Origin: a bacterium
GTDB taxonomy: Bacteria > Vulcanimicrobiota > JABDET01
Direction: 5' to 3'
Assembly: GCA_021800275.1 (NCBI GenBank)
Contig: JAJYZB010000001.1
Coordinates: 124,001 to 188,000, forward strand
DNA: 64,000 nucleotides
The translations under genes were made by a program, and so were the position numbers. Numbering within the stretch: the first letter of the stretch is position 1; each line of letters starts with the position of its first letter. Below the pieces are notes generated by a model. That model was not told the DNA's origin, did no database searches, and saw nothing but the letters and a program-made list of their open reading frames with translations. This document shows positions 1-8,465 of the stretch, one piece after another.

Positions 1-1125
1 GCAGTCATTGGGGGTGGAGTCATTGGACTGGCGACAGGCTGGCGATTAGCCCGCTCAGGCAAAAAAGTCGTTGTTTTCGAAAAAAAAGAAGCGGGACGAG
101 GAGCAGGCTGGGCTTCTGCGGGAATGCTTGCCCCTCAAACAGAAGCGGGCTATGAACAAAAAGATCTCCTGGAATTCAGCCTTGAGAGCTTACGAAAATA
201 TCCTGAATTTTTAAGAGAATTAACGGAAGATTCAGGGATAAAAGTTGAAGCGGGAAAAACAGGAAGCTTGTTCTGCGCTCTAAATCGAGATGATCTAGAA
301 CGCCTGCAGCGATTTTTCGATTTTCGGCAGCGGCTGGGATTTCCAGTGATGAAATTGAAGGGGGAAGAAACAAGAGAAAAAGAGCCCTATTTATCCCCTA
401 GAGTCACAGCTTCAGTTTTTGTTCCTGATGACTGGCATTTAGATTCAAGAAAACTTTTAGCAGCTCTTAAAACAGCTTTTATCAATAAAGGAGGATTGAT
501 TCATGAAGATTCTCCTGTGACTGAAATTTTGCTTGATGGTAAAACCGCAGCTGGAATAAAAGTTTTAGATCCTAAAACAAAAACAGAAAAAGAAGTAAAA
601 GCTAATACCCTGGTTTTAGCAGCAGGCGCTTGGTCAAGCCAGATTAAAGGGCTGCCAGAAAATTTGATTCCTCCGATTCGCCCGATAAAGGGAATGATTT
701 TAAACTTAAAAGCTGAATCCTGTCCCTTATCCCATGTCATTCGAGCTGAAGGAGTGTATCTGGTTCCTAAACAAAATGGGAGACTTTTAGTGGGAGCCAC
801 CAGTGAAGAAAAAGGATATGATGTCTCTCCCCTTGCAGGAGGAATTAAAGACCTGCTTCAAAACGCTTTTGATATTGTTCCTGGAATTTCTGAATGCCCT
901 CTTGAAGAGATTCAAATCGGGCTCCGTCCCGCCAATCGAGACCATTCCCCTGTTCTAGGACCCTCTCCAATTCAAGGCTTATATTATGCTGCAGGACACT
1001 ACCGTCATGGAATCCTGCTTGCCCCTATGACAGCTCTTGAGGTTTCACATTCTGTCCTCACAGGAGACTTTGAGCGATTGAAACCCTTTTCAATCACCCG
1101 ATTCTTTTCCTCTGCTGCTGCGTAA
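1..1125 (+). CDS. thiO: Glycine oxidase ThiO (5' end cut by window edge)
   Basis: FAD-dependent oxidase of the DAAO family. ThiO oxidises glycine to the imine (dehydroglycine) used to build the thiazole ring of thiamin. The ORF track starts at nt 124, but the frame is open back to nt 1 and encodes the dinucleotide-binding motif AVIGGGVIGLATGW at its very start, so the true N-terminus lies only a few codons before the window. The C-terminal half has the family signature GLRPANRDHSPVLGPS followed by AAGHYRHGILLAP. The gene is followed after 3 nt by thiS, which supports ThiO over other DAAO-family enzymes. No thiG follows; the next gene is convergent. Confidence 0.93.
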   Translation, partial: AVIGGGVIGLATGWRLARSGKKVVVFEKKEAGRGAGWASAGMLAPQTEAGYEQKDLLEFSLESLRKYPEFLRELTEDSGIKVEAGKTGSLFCALNRDDLERLQRFFDFRQRLGFPVMKLKGEETREKEPYLSPRVTASVFVPDDWHLDSRKLLAALKTAFINKGGLIHEDSPVTEILLDGKTAAGIKVLDPKTKTEKEVKANTLVLAAGAWSSQIKGLPENLIPPIRPIKGMILNLKAESCPLSHVIRAEGVYLVPKQNGRLLVGATSEEKGYDVSPLAGGIKDLLQNAFDIVPGISECPLEEIQIGLRPANRDHSPVLGPSPIQGLYYAAGHYRHGILLAPMTALEVSHSVLTGDFERLKPFSITRFFSSAAA

Positions 1126-1128
1126 ACC

Positions 1129-1335
1129 ATGAAAATTTTTGTCAATGGAAAAGAAGTCCTGGCGGAAAACGATGAAACTCTTGGAACTCTTTTGCAAAAA
1201 TTTTTAATCTCTCAAGATACCCATGGAACAGCAGTAGCTGTTGGAGAAGAAGTAGTCCCCCAATCGAGCTGGAAAAAATTAACCTTAAAAGAAGGAGACA
1301 GGATAGAAATCGTTCGAGCTGTCCAGGGAGGATAA
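1129..1335 (+). CDS. thiS: Sulfur carrier protein ThiS
   Basis: Small ubiquitin-fold protein of 68 residues that carries sulfur as a C-terminal thiocarboxylate for thiazole synthesis. The sequence starts MKIFVNGKE, typical of the first beta strand, and ends in the diagnostic Gly-Gly (AVQGG) that is adenylated by ThiF and thiocarboxylated. It lies 3 nt after thiO, so the two are almost certainly co-transcribed. Length and both termini match the family. Its stop at 1335 is only a few bases from the convergent stop of the receiver gene at 1340, so any terminator must lie inside coding sequence. Confidence 0.95.
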   Translation: MKIFVNGKEVLAENDETLGTLLQKFLISQDTHGTAVAVGEEVVPQSSWKKLTLKEGDRIEIVRAVQGG

Positions 1336-1339
1336 ATCC

Positions 1340-1684
1340 TTATTTTTTTTGCAGCAGCTCCACTAACTTTGAAACTTTTTTAGGGATAGCGGCAAAAATA
1401 GCTTCATTTTTAAAATCCTCAGAATTGGCATCTGTAAAATAAGCGGTAAAAATGATATTCCTCACATTGGGATACTGTTTTTTGATCTCTTTTGCTAAAT
1501 CCACCCCATTCCCATCAGGAAGAACATAATCAATAACACACAGATCAATAACACTCTGTTTCAAGGCAGCTCTTGCCTGTTTGCAGTTTGAAGCTAATAT
1601 CAGATCCGTATATCCGTGTTCATTCAGAAGAAACTCAAGAGAGCTCAACATATTTCTGTCATCATCAATCAACAGAATTTTCAT
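1340..1684 (-). CDS. Single-domain response regulator (receiver only)
   Basis: A stand-alone CheY-like receiver of 114 residues. The track's 144-residue version is over-extended: its first 30 codons overlap the upstream gene, while an internal ATG at 1684 is preceded by AAAGGA and begins MKILLIDDDRN, a normal receiver start. The acidic pocket (DDD), the phospho-acceptor Asp in LCVIDYVLPDGNG, the Thr of IIFTAY and the late Lys in IPKKVSK are visible. There is no output domain. It is the last gene of the seven-gene operon and starts 10 nt after the double receiver stops. It probably acts as a phosphate acceptor or sink in a phosphorelay; the output is unknown. Confidence 0.85.
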   Translation of the reverse strand: MKILLIDDDRNMLSSLEFLLNEHGYTDLILASNCKQARAALKQSVIDLCVIDYVLPDGNGVDLAKEIKKQYPNVRNIIFTAYFTDANSEDFKNEAIFAAIPKKVSKLVELLQKK

Positions 1685-1694
1685 TTTATCCTTT

Positions 1695-2408
1695 CTATTT
1701 TTGTTCCAGATTTTTGATGGCGCTGACCAGGGTCTGTATGTCCACAGGCTTTCTAAAACAAGTATAAATGCCAAGCCTGATCCCTTTTTGAATCAATTCT
1801 GCCACATCATATCCTGTCAGAAAAATAACAGGGGTTCCGGGTTTCATTCGATTGATCTCTTCGTACAGTTCTATGCCATTTTTTCCCGGCAGCACAATAT
1901 CAATGATGCAAATATTCACATTTTGCTTCGTAAATTTCTCAAAAGCCTCCTCAGCGTTTTTAGCGGTGTCAACCTTGTAACGATTCAACTCCAGCAGGGT
2001 TTTTAAAAGTTCGCGGTCCGCAAAAGAATCATCCACAACCAGGATTAAATTTTGGGCGGAAAGGGTTGTAATCAACTCCGCAATTTTTTCAATGTCGAAT
2101 GGCTTGTGAATAATGGTGTAAGCTCCCAATCTGACAGCTTCTTCCAGGAGATCTTCAACCGCATACGCAGTCATCATGATGACTTTAATGTCAGGATTGA
2201 TTTTTTTAATCTCTTTAAAGGCTTCCACTCCATTCATCTGAGGCATTCTGACATCCATGAAAATAATATCGGGAGAGTGCTGCTTCGCCATTTCAATGGC
2301 TTTTTTACCGTTTTCTGCTTCCAGAATCTGATGATCCATCATTTCAAGAGAGGCGGAAAAAGTAATGCGCAAATTGGTTTCATCATCCACAATTAAAATC
2401 TTGCTCAT
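1695..2408 (-). CDS. Tandem double-receiver response regulator
   Basis: A protein of 237 residues made only of two receiver domains. Domain 1 (about residues 1-118) has the acidic pair in VDDETN, phospho-Asp in IIFMDVRMPQMNG, switch Thr in MMTAYA and Lys in IHKPFD. Domain 2 (about 120-237) has VVDDSF, phospho-Asp in CIIDIVLPGKNG, Thr in FLTGYD and Lys in FRKPVD. All catalytic positions look intact in both halves. No effector domain is present, so it probably moves phosphate or regulates by protein contact. The start overlaps the stop of the soluble kinase by 4 nt, which implies translational coupling and a shared function. Confidence 0.87.
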   Translation of the reverse strand: MSKILIVDDETNLRITFSASLEMMDHQILEAENGKKAIEMAKQHSPDIIFMDVRMPQMNGVEAFKEIKKINPDIKVIMMTAYAVEDLLEEAVRLGAYTIIHKPFDIEKIAELITTLSAQNLILVVDDSFADRELLKTLLELNRYKVDTAKNAEEAFEKFTKQNVNICIIDIVLPGKNGIELYEEINRMKPGTPVIFLTGYDVAELIQKGIRLGIYTCFRKPVDIQTLVSAIKNLEQK

Positions 2409-3136
2409 GAATTTTCCTCTTCCCTGATTTCTGCTTCACGTGGAATTTCTAAAATCACGCATGTCCCCTTTCCTGGTTGGCTTTCCACTGTCATTTCTCC
2501 GTCTAAATTTTTAACAGCGGCATAAGCGATAGGAAGACCCAGTCCCATCCTTTTTTCTTTTGTCGAAAAAAATGGGTCAAACACCTTTTCCCGATCGGTT
2601 TGATCCATGCCGCAGCCCGAATCTTTAATTTCCAGAAAGAAACCTTGATTTGTTATTCTTCCTTTTAACTCCAGGATTCCTCCTTGTTCCATCGCTTCCA
2701 CCGCGTTTTTCATGAGGGCTTCCAGGGCTCTGCCCATCTGCCAGCGATCTAAAAGAAGAGGCGGAAATTCAGGAAAATTTCGAATCACTTGAATGGTCTT
2801 ATCTTTAAGTTCCTGATCAAAGTTCATTAAAGCGTTTTCAATCACTTCGTTCAGTCTGACAGGGAACTTCTTTAAAGTTTTCGTCACAGAATCCAGCAGA
2901 CTCAATGTTTCAAGCGTTTGTTCCCCTTTCTGGACTTCTTCTTTAATGACTTGCAGGCATCTTGCAATTTTCGGATCCTCTGATTTCAATCTCATGCGTA
3001 TCACTTCTGCCGCGTTGTTTATAATGCTTAAACCATTTCGCATCGCATGGGATAAATCACGAGAAGTGTAACTTAAACCTTTAATTCGGTCTAGAATAAG
3101 ATCCGATTTTTCTTTACTGGGTTGTTTTAAAATCAC
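2405..3136 (-). CDS. Soluble histidine kinase without sensor domain
   Basis: A protein of 243 residues with a HisKA-like dimerisation helix pair (His in LSHAMRNGLS, about residue 30) and a HATPase_c domain. The N box (MKNAVEAME), G1 (DSGCGMD), F box (FDPFFSTK) and G2 (MGLGLPIAYAAV) are all visible. There is no membrane segment, PAS or GAF domain. The GTG start overlaps the stop of the upstream receiver gene (GTGA) and has GGGG at proper spacing. It may be a second kinase stage driven by the preceding receiver, or a partner of the double receiver that follows. The operon order receiver, kinase, double receiver, receiver suggests a multistep relay. Confidence 0.85.
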   Translation of the reverse strand: MILKQPSKEKSDLILDRIKGLSYTSRDLSHAMRNGLSIINNAAEVIRMRLKSEDPKIARCLQVIKEEVQKGEQTLETLSLLDSVTKTLKKFPVRLNEVIENALMNFDQELKDKTIQVIRNFPEFPPLLLDRWQMGRALEALMKNAVEAMEQGGILELKGRITNQGFFLEIKDSGCGMDQTDREKVFDPFFSTKEKRMGLGLPIAYAAVKNLDGEMTVESQPGKGTCVILEIPREAEIREEENS

Positions 3137-3507
3137 TTTTTATCCCCTTTTTTCAGACAGAGTTTTTCGAGAGTTTCAATAATCATTTTTGGATCCGCTG
3201 GTTTTACAAAATACCAGGATGCCCCATTTTCATAAGATGTTTTTTCAAGATCAGGACTGGAGTCCCCTGACATGATTCCCACTTCAATTTCGGGCGAAAT
3301 CACTTTAATGGCTTTCATGGCAGTTATTCCATCCATATCAGGCAAATGCAAATCCACAATAGCAGCATCAATTTGATTTTTTTTTACCATTTCCTGGGCT
3401 TCACTTCCTTTTTCAGCAGTGAACACTTGATGCCCTTCCATTTCCAGGAGAGCTTCAAGGGTAAATGCCAGGTCTTTCTCATCATCTAGAATAAGAATCT
3501 TTGCCAT
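3133..3507 (-). CDS. Single-domain response regulator
   Basis: A receiver-only protein of 124 residues. It begins MAKILILDDEKDLAF, with phospho-Asp in AAIVDLHLPDMDG, Ser/Thr in IMSGDS and Lys in FVKPAD. The coding region overlaps the 3' end of the membrane kinase gene by 26 nt, so it is probably translated by coupling and phosphorylated by that kinase. It lacks a DNA-binding domain. It is one of three receiver proteins (four receiver domains) in the operon, none with an output module. Confidence 0.87.
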   Translation of the reverse strand: MAKILILDDEKDLAFTLEALLEMEGHQVFTAEKGSEAQEMVKKNQIDAAIVDLHLPDMDGITAMKAIKVISPEIEVGIMSGDSSPDLEKTSYENGASWYFVKPADPKMIIETLEKLCLKKGDKK

Positions 3508-5113
3508 CGTTTTTTGACGGTAGGTAAACCGTGAATGTCGTGCCTTTCCCTGGTTCTGACTCCAGTTTTAATTTTCCTTGATTTGCTTCCACGTTTTGTT
3601 TCACAACAGGAAGTCCTAAACCCGTTCCTTTTAATTTTGTGGTAAATAAAGGCTCAAATATTTTATTTTTTAAATCATCAGGAATGCCTGTGCCCTGGTC
3701 TTGAATTTTAAGGACCGAATAAACGATGCCATTGTCTGAACTTTGATTCAAAGAAATATTTAAGGTTCCTCCCTCAGGCATGGCTTCAAGACCATTTTTA
3801 ATCAAGTTCAGCAGGACCTGACGAATTTGCTGGGGATCCCCTGAGATAATCCCCTGGTCATGAGGAAGATCTATTTTAACTGTTATATTTTCAGGCTTCT
3901 CTAAAATAGAGAGGCATTCTTTGACCATCTCATCTAAAAAGATCTCCTTTTTTTCCGGTTTTCTCCATCGAGCGAAATCCAGCAGATCATTGATGATCCT
4001 TGAAGAACTATCCACCTCTCTCAAAATGATCGCCAAAAATTGTTTAATTTTTTCATCCTGCTGCAGAGCTTCTATTTTTTTTGCTTTTTCAGAAAGGAAA
4101 TAAGCGGCATTGCGGACTGCTGCAAGGGGATTCCGAAGCTCATGTCCCACCACTCCTGCCAACTGCCCTACCGCCGCTAATTTTTCAGAACGAATCAGTT
4201 TTTCCTGCGCTTCTTGCAGCTCATGATTGATTTGCTGCAGCTGTTTATTCGTGGCAGCCATCTCTTCATTTGTTGAAGTTAACTCTTCATTTTTTTTATT
4301 AATGTCCTGAATTAATTTTTGGATGGATTCTGTCATGTCATTAAAGGATCTTGCCAGATTGCCAATTTCATCTTTTGTATGAACGCTCACTCGTTTCGAG
4401 AAATCGCCTTTTGCGATTTCCCCGGCTGTTGACGTTAAGAGTTCAATAGGTCTTGTCAGATTAGCCGCTAAAGGATAGAATCCGATGGAGCCTGCCATCA
4501 AAACCGTTAAAAAAATGAGAAGTGAAGTCAACAGCGCTTTTCGCGCTTCAGCATTTGAGTGCGACAAAGACAATCCTACATGGACAGAACCCAGCAGCCG
4601 AGGCTTCTGCGGCGCGGGGCTGGCAGAAATCAATCCCGGAAAAAGAGAAGAAGACTTCCTGCTCCCATAAACAGGGGATGAAAACTGGATATAGCCAGTC
4701 ATCTCGGGAACGTGATTAAATACCATTTGTTTTCTGACAAGAGGCTGCTGAGAGATCCATGCAGCCAGAAAACTGGAAAGGCGAGAGGGAAAAGCTTTTT
4801 TAAAGTAAGTGAATAAAATTTTCTTGTGTTTGTCCACAATGTAAACATAGGCAACATCATCATCTTCACGAACTCCTCTGACCAGACGAGAAAGGAGGGT
4901 CTTGTCTTCCGTATAGATCGGATATCTGGCATTCGAGGCAAGGCTTGAAGAAATGTAGTCTCCTTTCTCAATCAATTGATGTTTAAGCGCCTGGTTCGTG
5001 TAAAGATAGAAATAAGAACTAAGCGTGATCCCCATAAAAAAAGAAAGAACAACTCCTGCAAAAGTATATTTTAAACGCAGGGAAGAGAAAACCTTATTTT
5101 TCACTTCAGTCAC
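3482..5113 (-). CDS. Membrane-bound sensor histidine kinase (HAMP, HisKA, HATPase)
   Basis: The track ORF begins at 5242, but its first 43 codons lie inside the binding-protein gene. A GTG at 5113 overlaps that gene's stop (GTGACTGA) and gives 543 residues, so I use it. The order is TM1 (about 12-34), a periplasmic sensor loop of roughly 160 residues, TM2 (LLIFLTVLMAGSIGF), a HAMP domain, a glutamine-rich coiled coil, the H-box GHELRNPL with His near 324, and an ATPase domain with LIKNGLEAM, DQGTGIP and GTGLGLPVV. The preceding binding protein is a likely ligand-bound input partner for the periplasmic loop. The cognate receiver follows directly. Confidence 0.88.
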   Translation of the reverse strand: MTEVKNKVFSSLRLKYTFAGVVLSFFMGITLSSYFYLYTNQALKHQLIEKGDYISSSLASNARYPIYTEDKTLLSRLVRGVREDDDVAYVYIVDKHKKILFTYFKKAFPSRLSSFLAAWISQQPLVRKQMVFNHVPEMTGYIQFSSPVYGSRKSSSLFPGLISASPAPQKPRLLGSVHVGLSLSHSNAEARKALLTSLLIFLTVLMAGSIGFYPLAANLTRPIELLTSTAGEIAKGDFSKRVSVHTKDEIGNLARSFNDMTESIQKLIQDINKKNEELTSTNEEMAATNKQLQQINHELQEAQEKLIRSEKLAAVGQLAGVVGHELRNPLAAVRNAAYFLSEKAKKIEALQQDEKIKQFLAIILREVDSSSRIINDLLDFARWRKPEKKEIFLDEMVKECLSILEKPENITVKIDLPHDQGIISGDPQQIRQVLLNLIKNGLEAMPEGGTLNISLNQSSDNGIVYSVLKIQDQGTGIPDDLKNKIFEPLFTTKLKGTGLGLPVVKQNVEANQGKLKLESEPGKGTTFTVYLPSKNDGKDSYSR

Positions 5114-6038
5114 CAACCTGCTTTGCAGCTGCCAGGATGGCTGAAGGAAAGTGCACCCTGGATTCTCTGAGAATCCTCCTGTTGATGACCAGACTAAAAT
5201 GGGTCGGATAACTGGGTTGTATCTGGCGGGGAGGGGTTCCATTTAAAACCTCCTGAGCCAGGACCCCAGTCTGTTTCCCAATATATTTGTAACTGGGAGA
5301 AAGAGCAAAAAGTCCTCCCACTTTTAAAAATTCTGAAGAAAAAACTAAAAATGGAAGGTGGTGTTCTATCATTTTTTCATTCATGAACATGAAAGAATCA
5401 GATGTTAAAACTGAACTATCCGGGACCATCCACAGGGCTTGAATATGGGGAAGGATTTTTCGCAGCATTGAAGGAACCTGCCTCGGGGAAGAAACGGCTG
5501 CTGCATCCAGATGAAAGCCAAGCTCTCGCGAAACCATTTTGGCATCTCGAATTTCCGGTCCTGTTTTAGCAGGATTATACAAAACCCCAACAGATTTCAA
5601 TTTTGGAAAAGCTCTCAGCAAAACATATAACTGTTCATGAACAGAAGTGTCCATAAAAACACCTGTGGCATTTTGATTTTTTATCAGAGGCCATTCCACC
5701 GAAAGAATCATCGAAAAAACGACCGGACGGCCGCCTCCGTATTTTACGGCTGAATCAGTCGCCGGCCAGCCCACTGAAACAATAACATTTACTCCTGGAT
5801 GCTGCTTAAGAATTTTTCTCCCCTGACGCAGACTTCCATGGATATTATAGACCCTAACAGAACCTCCCAGAACTTTTTCAATTCCACGAACAGCCTTGTT
5901 GTAAGGTCCTAAATTTAAACTCTTTAAAATAAGGATAGAGGAATGCGCAGATGAAAAAGAAGGAATAATAAAAAGACAAAAAAGCAGAATTAAAATTTTG
6001 CTCGGGTTATTCCTAAAACCAAATCCACGCCGCCGCAT
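5106..6038 (-). CDS. ABC-type periplasmic substrate-binding protein (ABC_sub_bind family)
   Basis: A protein of 310 residues with a signal peptide (basic MRRRGFGFRNNPSK, hydrophobic core, cleavage near SSAHS). The body follows the ABC_sub_bind pattern: VNVIVSVGWPATDSAV, VGVLYNPAKTGPE and a late LSPSYKYIGKQTG segment like the 'Y...G...A' region of the family. No permease or ATPase gene is adjacent. Instead it sits between a TonB receptor and a sensor kinase and its stop overlaps the kinase start. This favours a role as a ligand-sensing accessory of the kinase rather than in transport, as is known for similar operons. The ligand is unknown; related proteins bind aromatic or amino-acid-like compounds. 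Confidence 0.82.
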   Translation of the reverse strand: MRRRGFGFRNNPSKILILLFCLFIIPSFSSAHSSILILKSLNLGPYNKAVRGIEKVLGGSVRVYNIHGSLRQGRKILKQHPGVNVIVSVGWPATDSAVKYGGGRPVVFSMILSVEWPLIKNQNATGVFMDTSVHEQLYVLLRAFPKLKSVGVLYNPAKTGPEIRDAKMVSRELGFHLDAAAVSSPRQVPSMLRKILPHIQALWMVPDSSVLTSDSFMFMNEKMIEHHLPFLVFSSEFLKVGGLFALSPSYKYIGKQTGVLAQEVLNGTPPRQIQPSYPTHFSLVINRRILRESRVHFPSAILAAAKQVGD

Positions 6039-6074
6039 CTCAATCCCGTTTTCACTTCATCCAAACTTTTTCCT

Positions 6075-8297
6075 TTAAAATCTGTATTGGACAGTCATCT
6101 GGAATCTTCCGCCAATTGTAACTCCGCTCCAGGGAATATAAACAGGAGCATTAAAAACATCGTAACTGGCTAAACCAAGGCTGACTTGTTTCCAAAGAGG
6201 AGTCTCAATGCCTAAATTGATCTGATTGCTCCCATTGACGAAAAAATCAGTCCCGATATCATGCAGATCCATATGTGAAAAAGAGTACAATTCCACAAAC
6301 CCGCTCCACTTTTTCCCCTCATATTTTATTCCAATGGTTGAAATTGCCTGTGGAGAGGCATCCTGTTTAGAGATTACAGGAACTCCTAAAAGGGCTGCCT
6401 GAGAGGGAAAGTACTGCATGGTAATCGTCTGGTTTCGATAGTTTCCATAAGCGTAAAAATCCTTGGCAAGTTTATAATCCATACTCAGCTCTGCCCCTGC
6501 TTCCTGCACATTGGGCATGTTCTGAGGAATACGAACATCTGCGATCACAGGAGTCGCAGGAACAATAACACCTGGAGCGATAGGCAGTGGAACAGTTAAT
6601 GGAGAGAGAGGGCCTCCCACCGCTGGGACAGCAAAAGGAGGATATTCCGCGCACAAAGATGCAGTTGCTGGATTTACGCAGTCAAGAGGAGAAACTAAAA
6701 ATCCTTGTCTGGTTATGTAGCTGTTGTTGTTCTTTAAATAAAACTCGGCTCGAGCCTTAAAATGAGGCGTAAAAAATCCGCCATAACTTAATTCATAATC
6801 TGTCACTTTTTCAGGATTTACCATTTGTCCTGTACTGGTCACAGAGCCATAAGTATCAGACACAAAAGGGTAAGGAGCAAGAGGCGGAAAAGTAAAAGTG
6901 CCGGTCGGAGTAAAATCAAAATAATCTTCACTCACGTCAGGAAAGCGGTAAGAAACATTGACGTTTGCCCTTAATGCTGTTCCAACAGTAACCCTGTGGA
7001 CGTATGAAATAAAAGGCGCGAATCCTGATTCACCGCTCCAATCTTTGTCATATCTGGCGCCATAATAAAGCCAATCCTTTCTTGTCAAGCCGCTTTTATT
7101 TTGAAAATAAATATCCCACCCGGTGCCAGTAAAAGGTTTCAAATAAAATCCTAACTGAGATTTAGTCGGGGGAATAAGGAATGGGGTCGCATAATCCGGG
7201 TCAACGCTGGTCCCTATGTTCAAATTATAGAGATCAGCTCCATACGTCAGGGTCTCATGTCCTCCCCATGAAAAATAATCGTTAAATCCAATCTGATCCC
7301 TTCCTTCCTGAGCAAAAGCAGAGGGAAGAGTGAGAAAATACTGTGTCACAAAATCCCCTGTCAATTGATTGTGAGACGCATAAACAGTAAGCTGCGATTT
7401 TTTTCCAAAGCGGTGAATGTAATCCCCTGCCAAAAAATCATTCTGGGCATTAAAAAGAACGCTGAATGGGACAGAATATTCGTAGCTGCCCTTGCTGTAA
7501 GATCGGCCGAAAAGGACATTGACCTGAGAGTTTTTCCAGGAATACCGCATCTGAGAAGAAAGTTTCCAGTCCTGATTATAGGGATTGAGAGGCTGTGGAA
7601 TCATATTAGAAGAATCAAAAAAAGAAGGTCTCCAGACATCAGAATTATAATTAGAAGAATCCACACGGTAAGAAAATCCCCCGACTTTTCCTCCATAGCT
7701 GAGAAACTCGGTATAAGTTCCCTGGCTCCCAATTCCAGCGCTGACGCGAACACCTGTCGTTTTTGCGGGAGATTCTGTTGTGATCGCTATTAATCCCTCA
7801 TCATCATTGGCTCCTGAAACAGTGGTCGGGGTTCGAACCACCTCAATATTTTTAATATCCTGAAAATCCACAGGCAGATCATCAGCAATGTTAATACCTG
7901 CTAAATTAGCCCACATTGGAATTCCATCAATTAAAAAAACGGTTCTGGTCTGGTCAACTGTTGAATCAATCAGTCCTCTGATATCCACCCAATTGAGCCC
8001 ATCATTGAATGGAACCACGTTAACCCCTGGAATTCTCTGAAGGAGTTCCCCGAAATTCAAAGGTTGATAGGTTTTAATGTCTTTACGGCTGATCACGGAA
8101 ACAGAATAAGGGGCGAGAATTTCTTTAACAGGCATTTTAGAGCCGGCTTCAACAACAGGCTGCTCTCGAAAGATCTCCAGCATCTGCTCAAAAGCTTTCG
8201 ACGGTTTTTTCTTGCGAGAATGGGCGATCACTCTCCCGCTGCACAAAGATAAAATCAAAAGCAGAAAAATTCCAGCCGCTAAAAACTTAACTTTCAT
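6075..8297 (-). CDS. TonB-dependent outer-membrane receptor
   Basis: A protein of 740 residues with a signal peptide (MKVKFLAAGIFLLLILSLCSG). The plug domain (about 60-190) has SVSVISRKDIKTYQP, LLQRIPGVNVV and VDIRG. The rest is an aromatic-rich beta barrel ending in the C-terminal YRF expected for outer-membrane insertion. The N-terminal region contains EILAPYSVSV near the plug start; a clear TonB box cannot be assigned. It is the first gene of the regulatory operon, 36 nt ahead of the binding protein. Receptor, binding protein and kinase together suggest uptake and sensing of one ligand. I see no heme- or siderophore-specific motif. Confidence 0.88.
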   Translation of the reverse strand: MKVKFLAAGIFLLLILSLCSGRVIAHSRKKKPSKAFEQMLEIFREQPVVEAGSKMPVKEILAPYSVSVISRKDIKTYQPLNFGELLQRIPGVNVVPFNDGLNWVDIRGLIDSTVDQTRTVFLIDGIPMWANLAGINIADDLPVDFQDIKNIEVVRTPTTVSGANDDEGLIAITTESPAKTTGVRVSAGIGSQGTYTEFLSYGGKVGGFSYRVDSSNYNSDVWRPSFFDSSNMIPQPLNPYNQDWKLSSQMRYSWKNSQVNVLFGRSYSKGSYEYSVPFSVLFNAQNDFLAGDYIHRFGKKSQLTVYASHNQLTGDFVTQYFLTLPSAFAQEGRDQIGFNDYFSWGGHETLTYGADLYNLNIGTSVDPDYATPFLIPPTKSQLGFYLKPFTGTGWDIYFQNKSGLTRKDWLYYGARYDKDWSGESGFAPFISYVHRVTVGTALRANVNVSYRFPDVSEDYFDFTPTGTFTFPPLAPYPFVSDTYGSVTSTGQMVNPEKVTDYELSYGGFFTPHFKARAEFYLKNNNSYITRQGFLVSPLDCVNPATASLCAEYPPFAVPAVGGPLSPLTVPLPIAPGVIVPATPVIADVRIPQNMPNVQEAGAELSMDYKLAKDFYAYGNYRNQTITMQYFPSQAALLGVPVISKQDASPQAISTIGIKYEGKKWSGFVELYSFSHMDLHDIGTDFFVNGSNQINLGIETPLWKQVSLGLASYDVFNAPVYIPWSGVTIGGRFQMTVQYRF

Positions 8298-8373
8298 AAA
8301 CCACCCCTTTAGAAAAATTATTTTTTTAATTTCATCTTGATTTATACCAACAGGCAGCTTTTCCTTCTAAATT

Positions 8374-8391
8374 TTATGATATAAATCATAA
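8374..8391. promoter_or_regulatory. Palindrome TTATGA-N6-TCATAA in divergent promoter region
   Basis: The AT-rich 168-nt space between the TonB receptor and the desaturase, which diverge here, holds the inverted repeat TTATGATATAAATCATAA. Its core TGAT-N4-ATCA resembles an FNR/CRP-family half-site pair, and it also has some likeness to a Fur box. It is placed to control either gene. A Crp/Fnr-type regulator is encoded at 18771-19544, but a link is only inference. Confidence 0.4.
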
Positions 8392-8465
8392 TTTATTAAA
8401 AAAAGAAAAGGGGTTTAGCTTCAAGTGATAAATCTTTTTAGTTAATATTGAAAAATGGAGGTATC

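Noticed and set aside
1573-2396. Plus-strand ORFs inside the receiver genes (1573, 1581, 2052)
   Set aside because: Antisense shadows of conserved receiver-domain genes on the minus strand.
7815-7850. tRNA-like GGGTTCGAACC string
   Set aside because: It lies inside the intact TonB receptor gene and no cloverleaf arms surround it; the GGAGTTCGAATC string at 57648 is likewise inside a CDS. No tRNA or rRNA gene was found.
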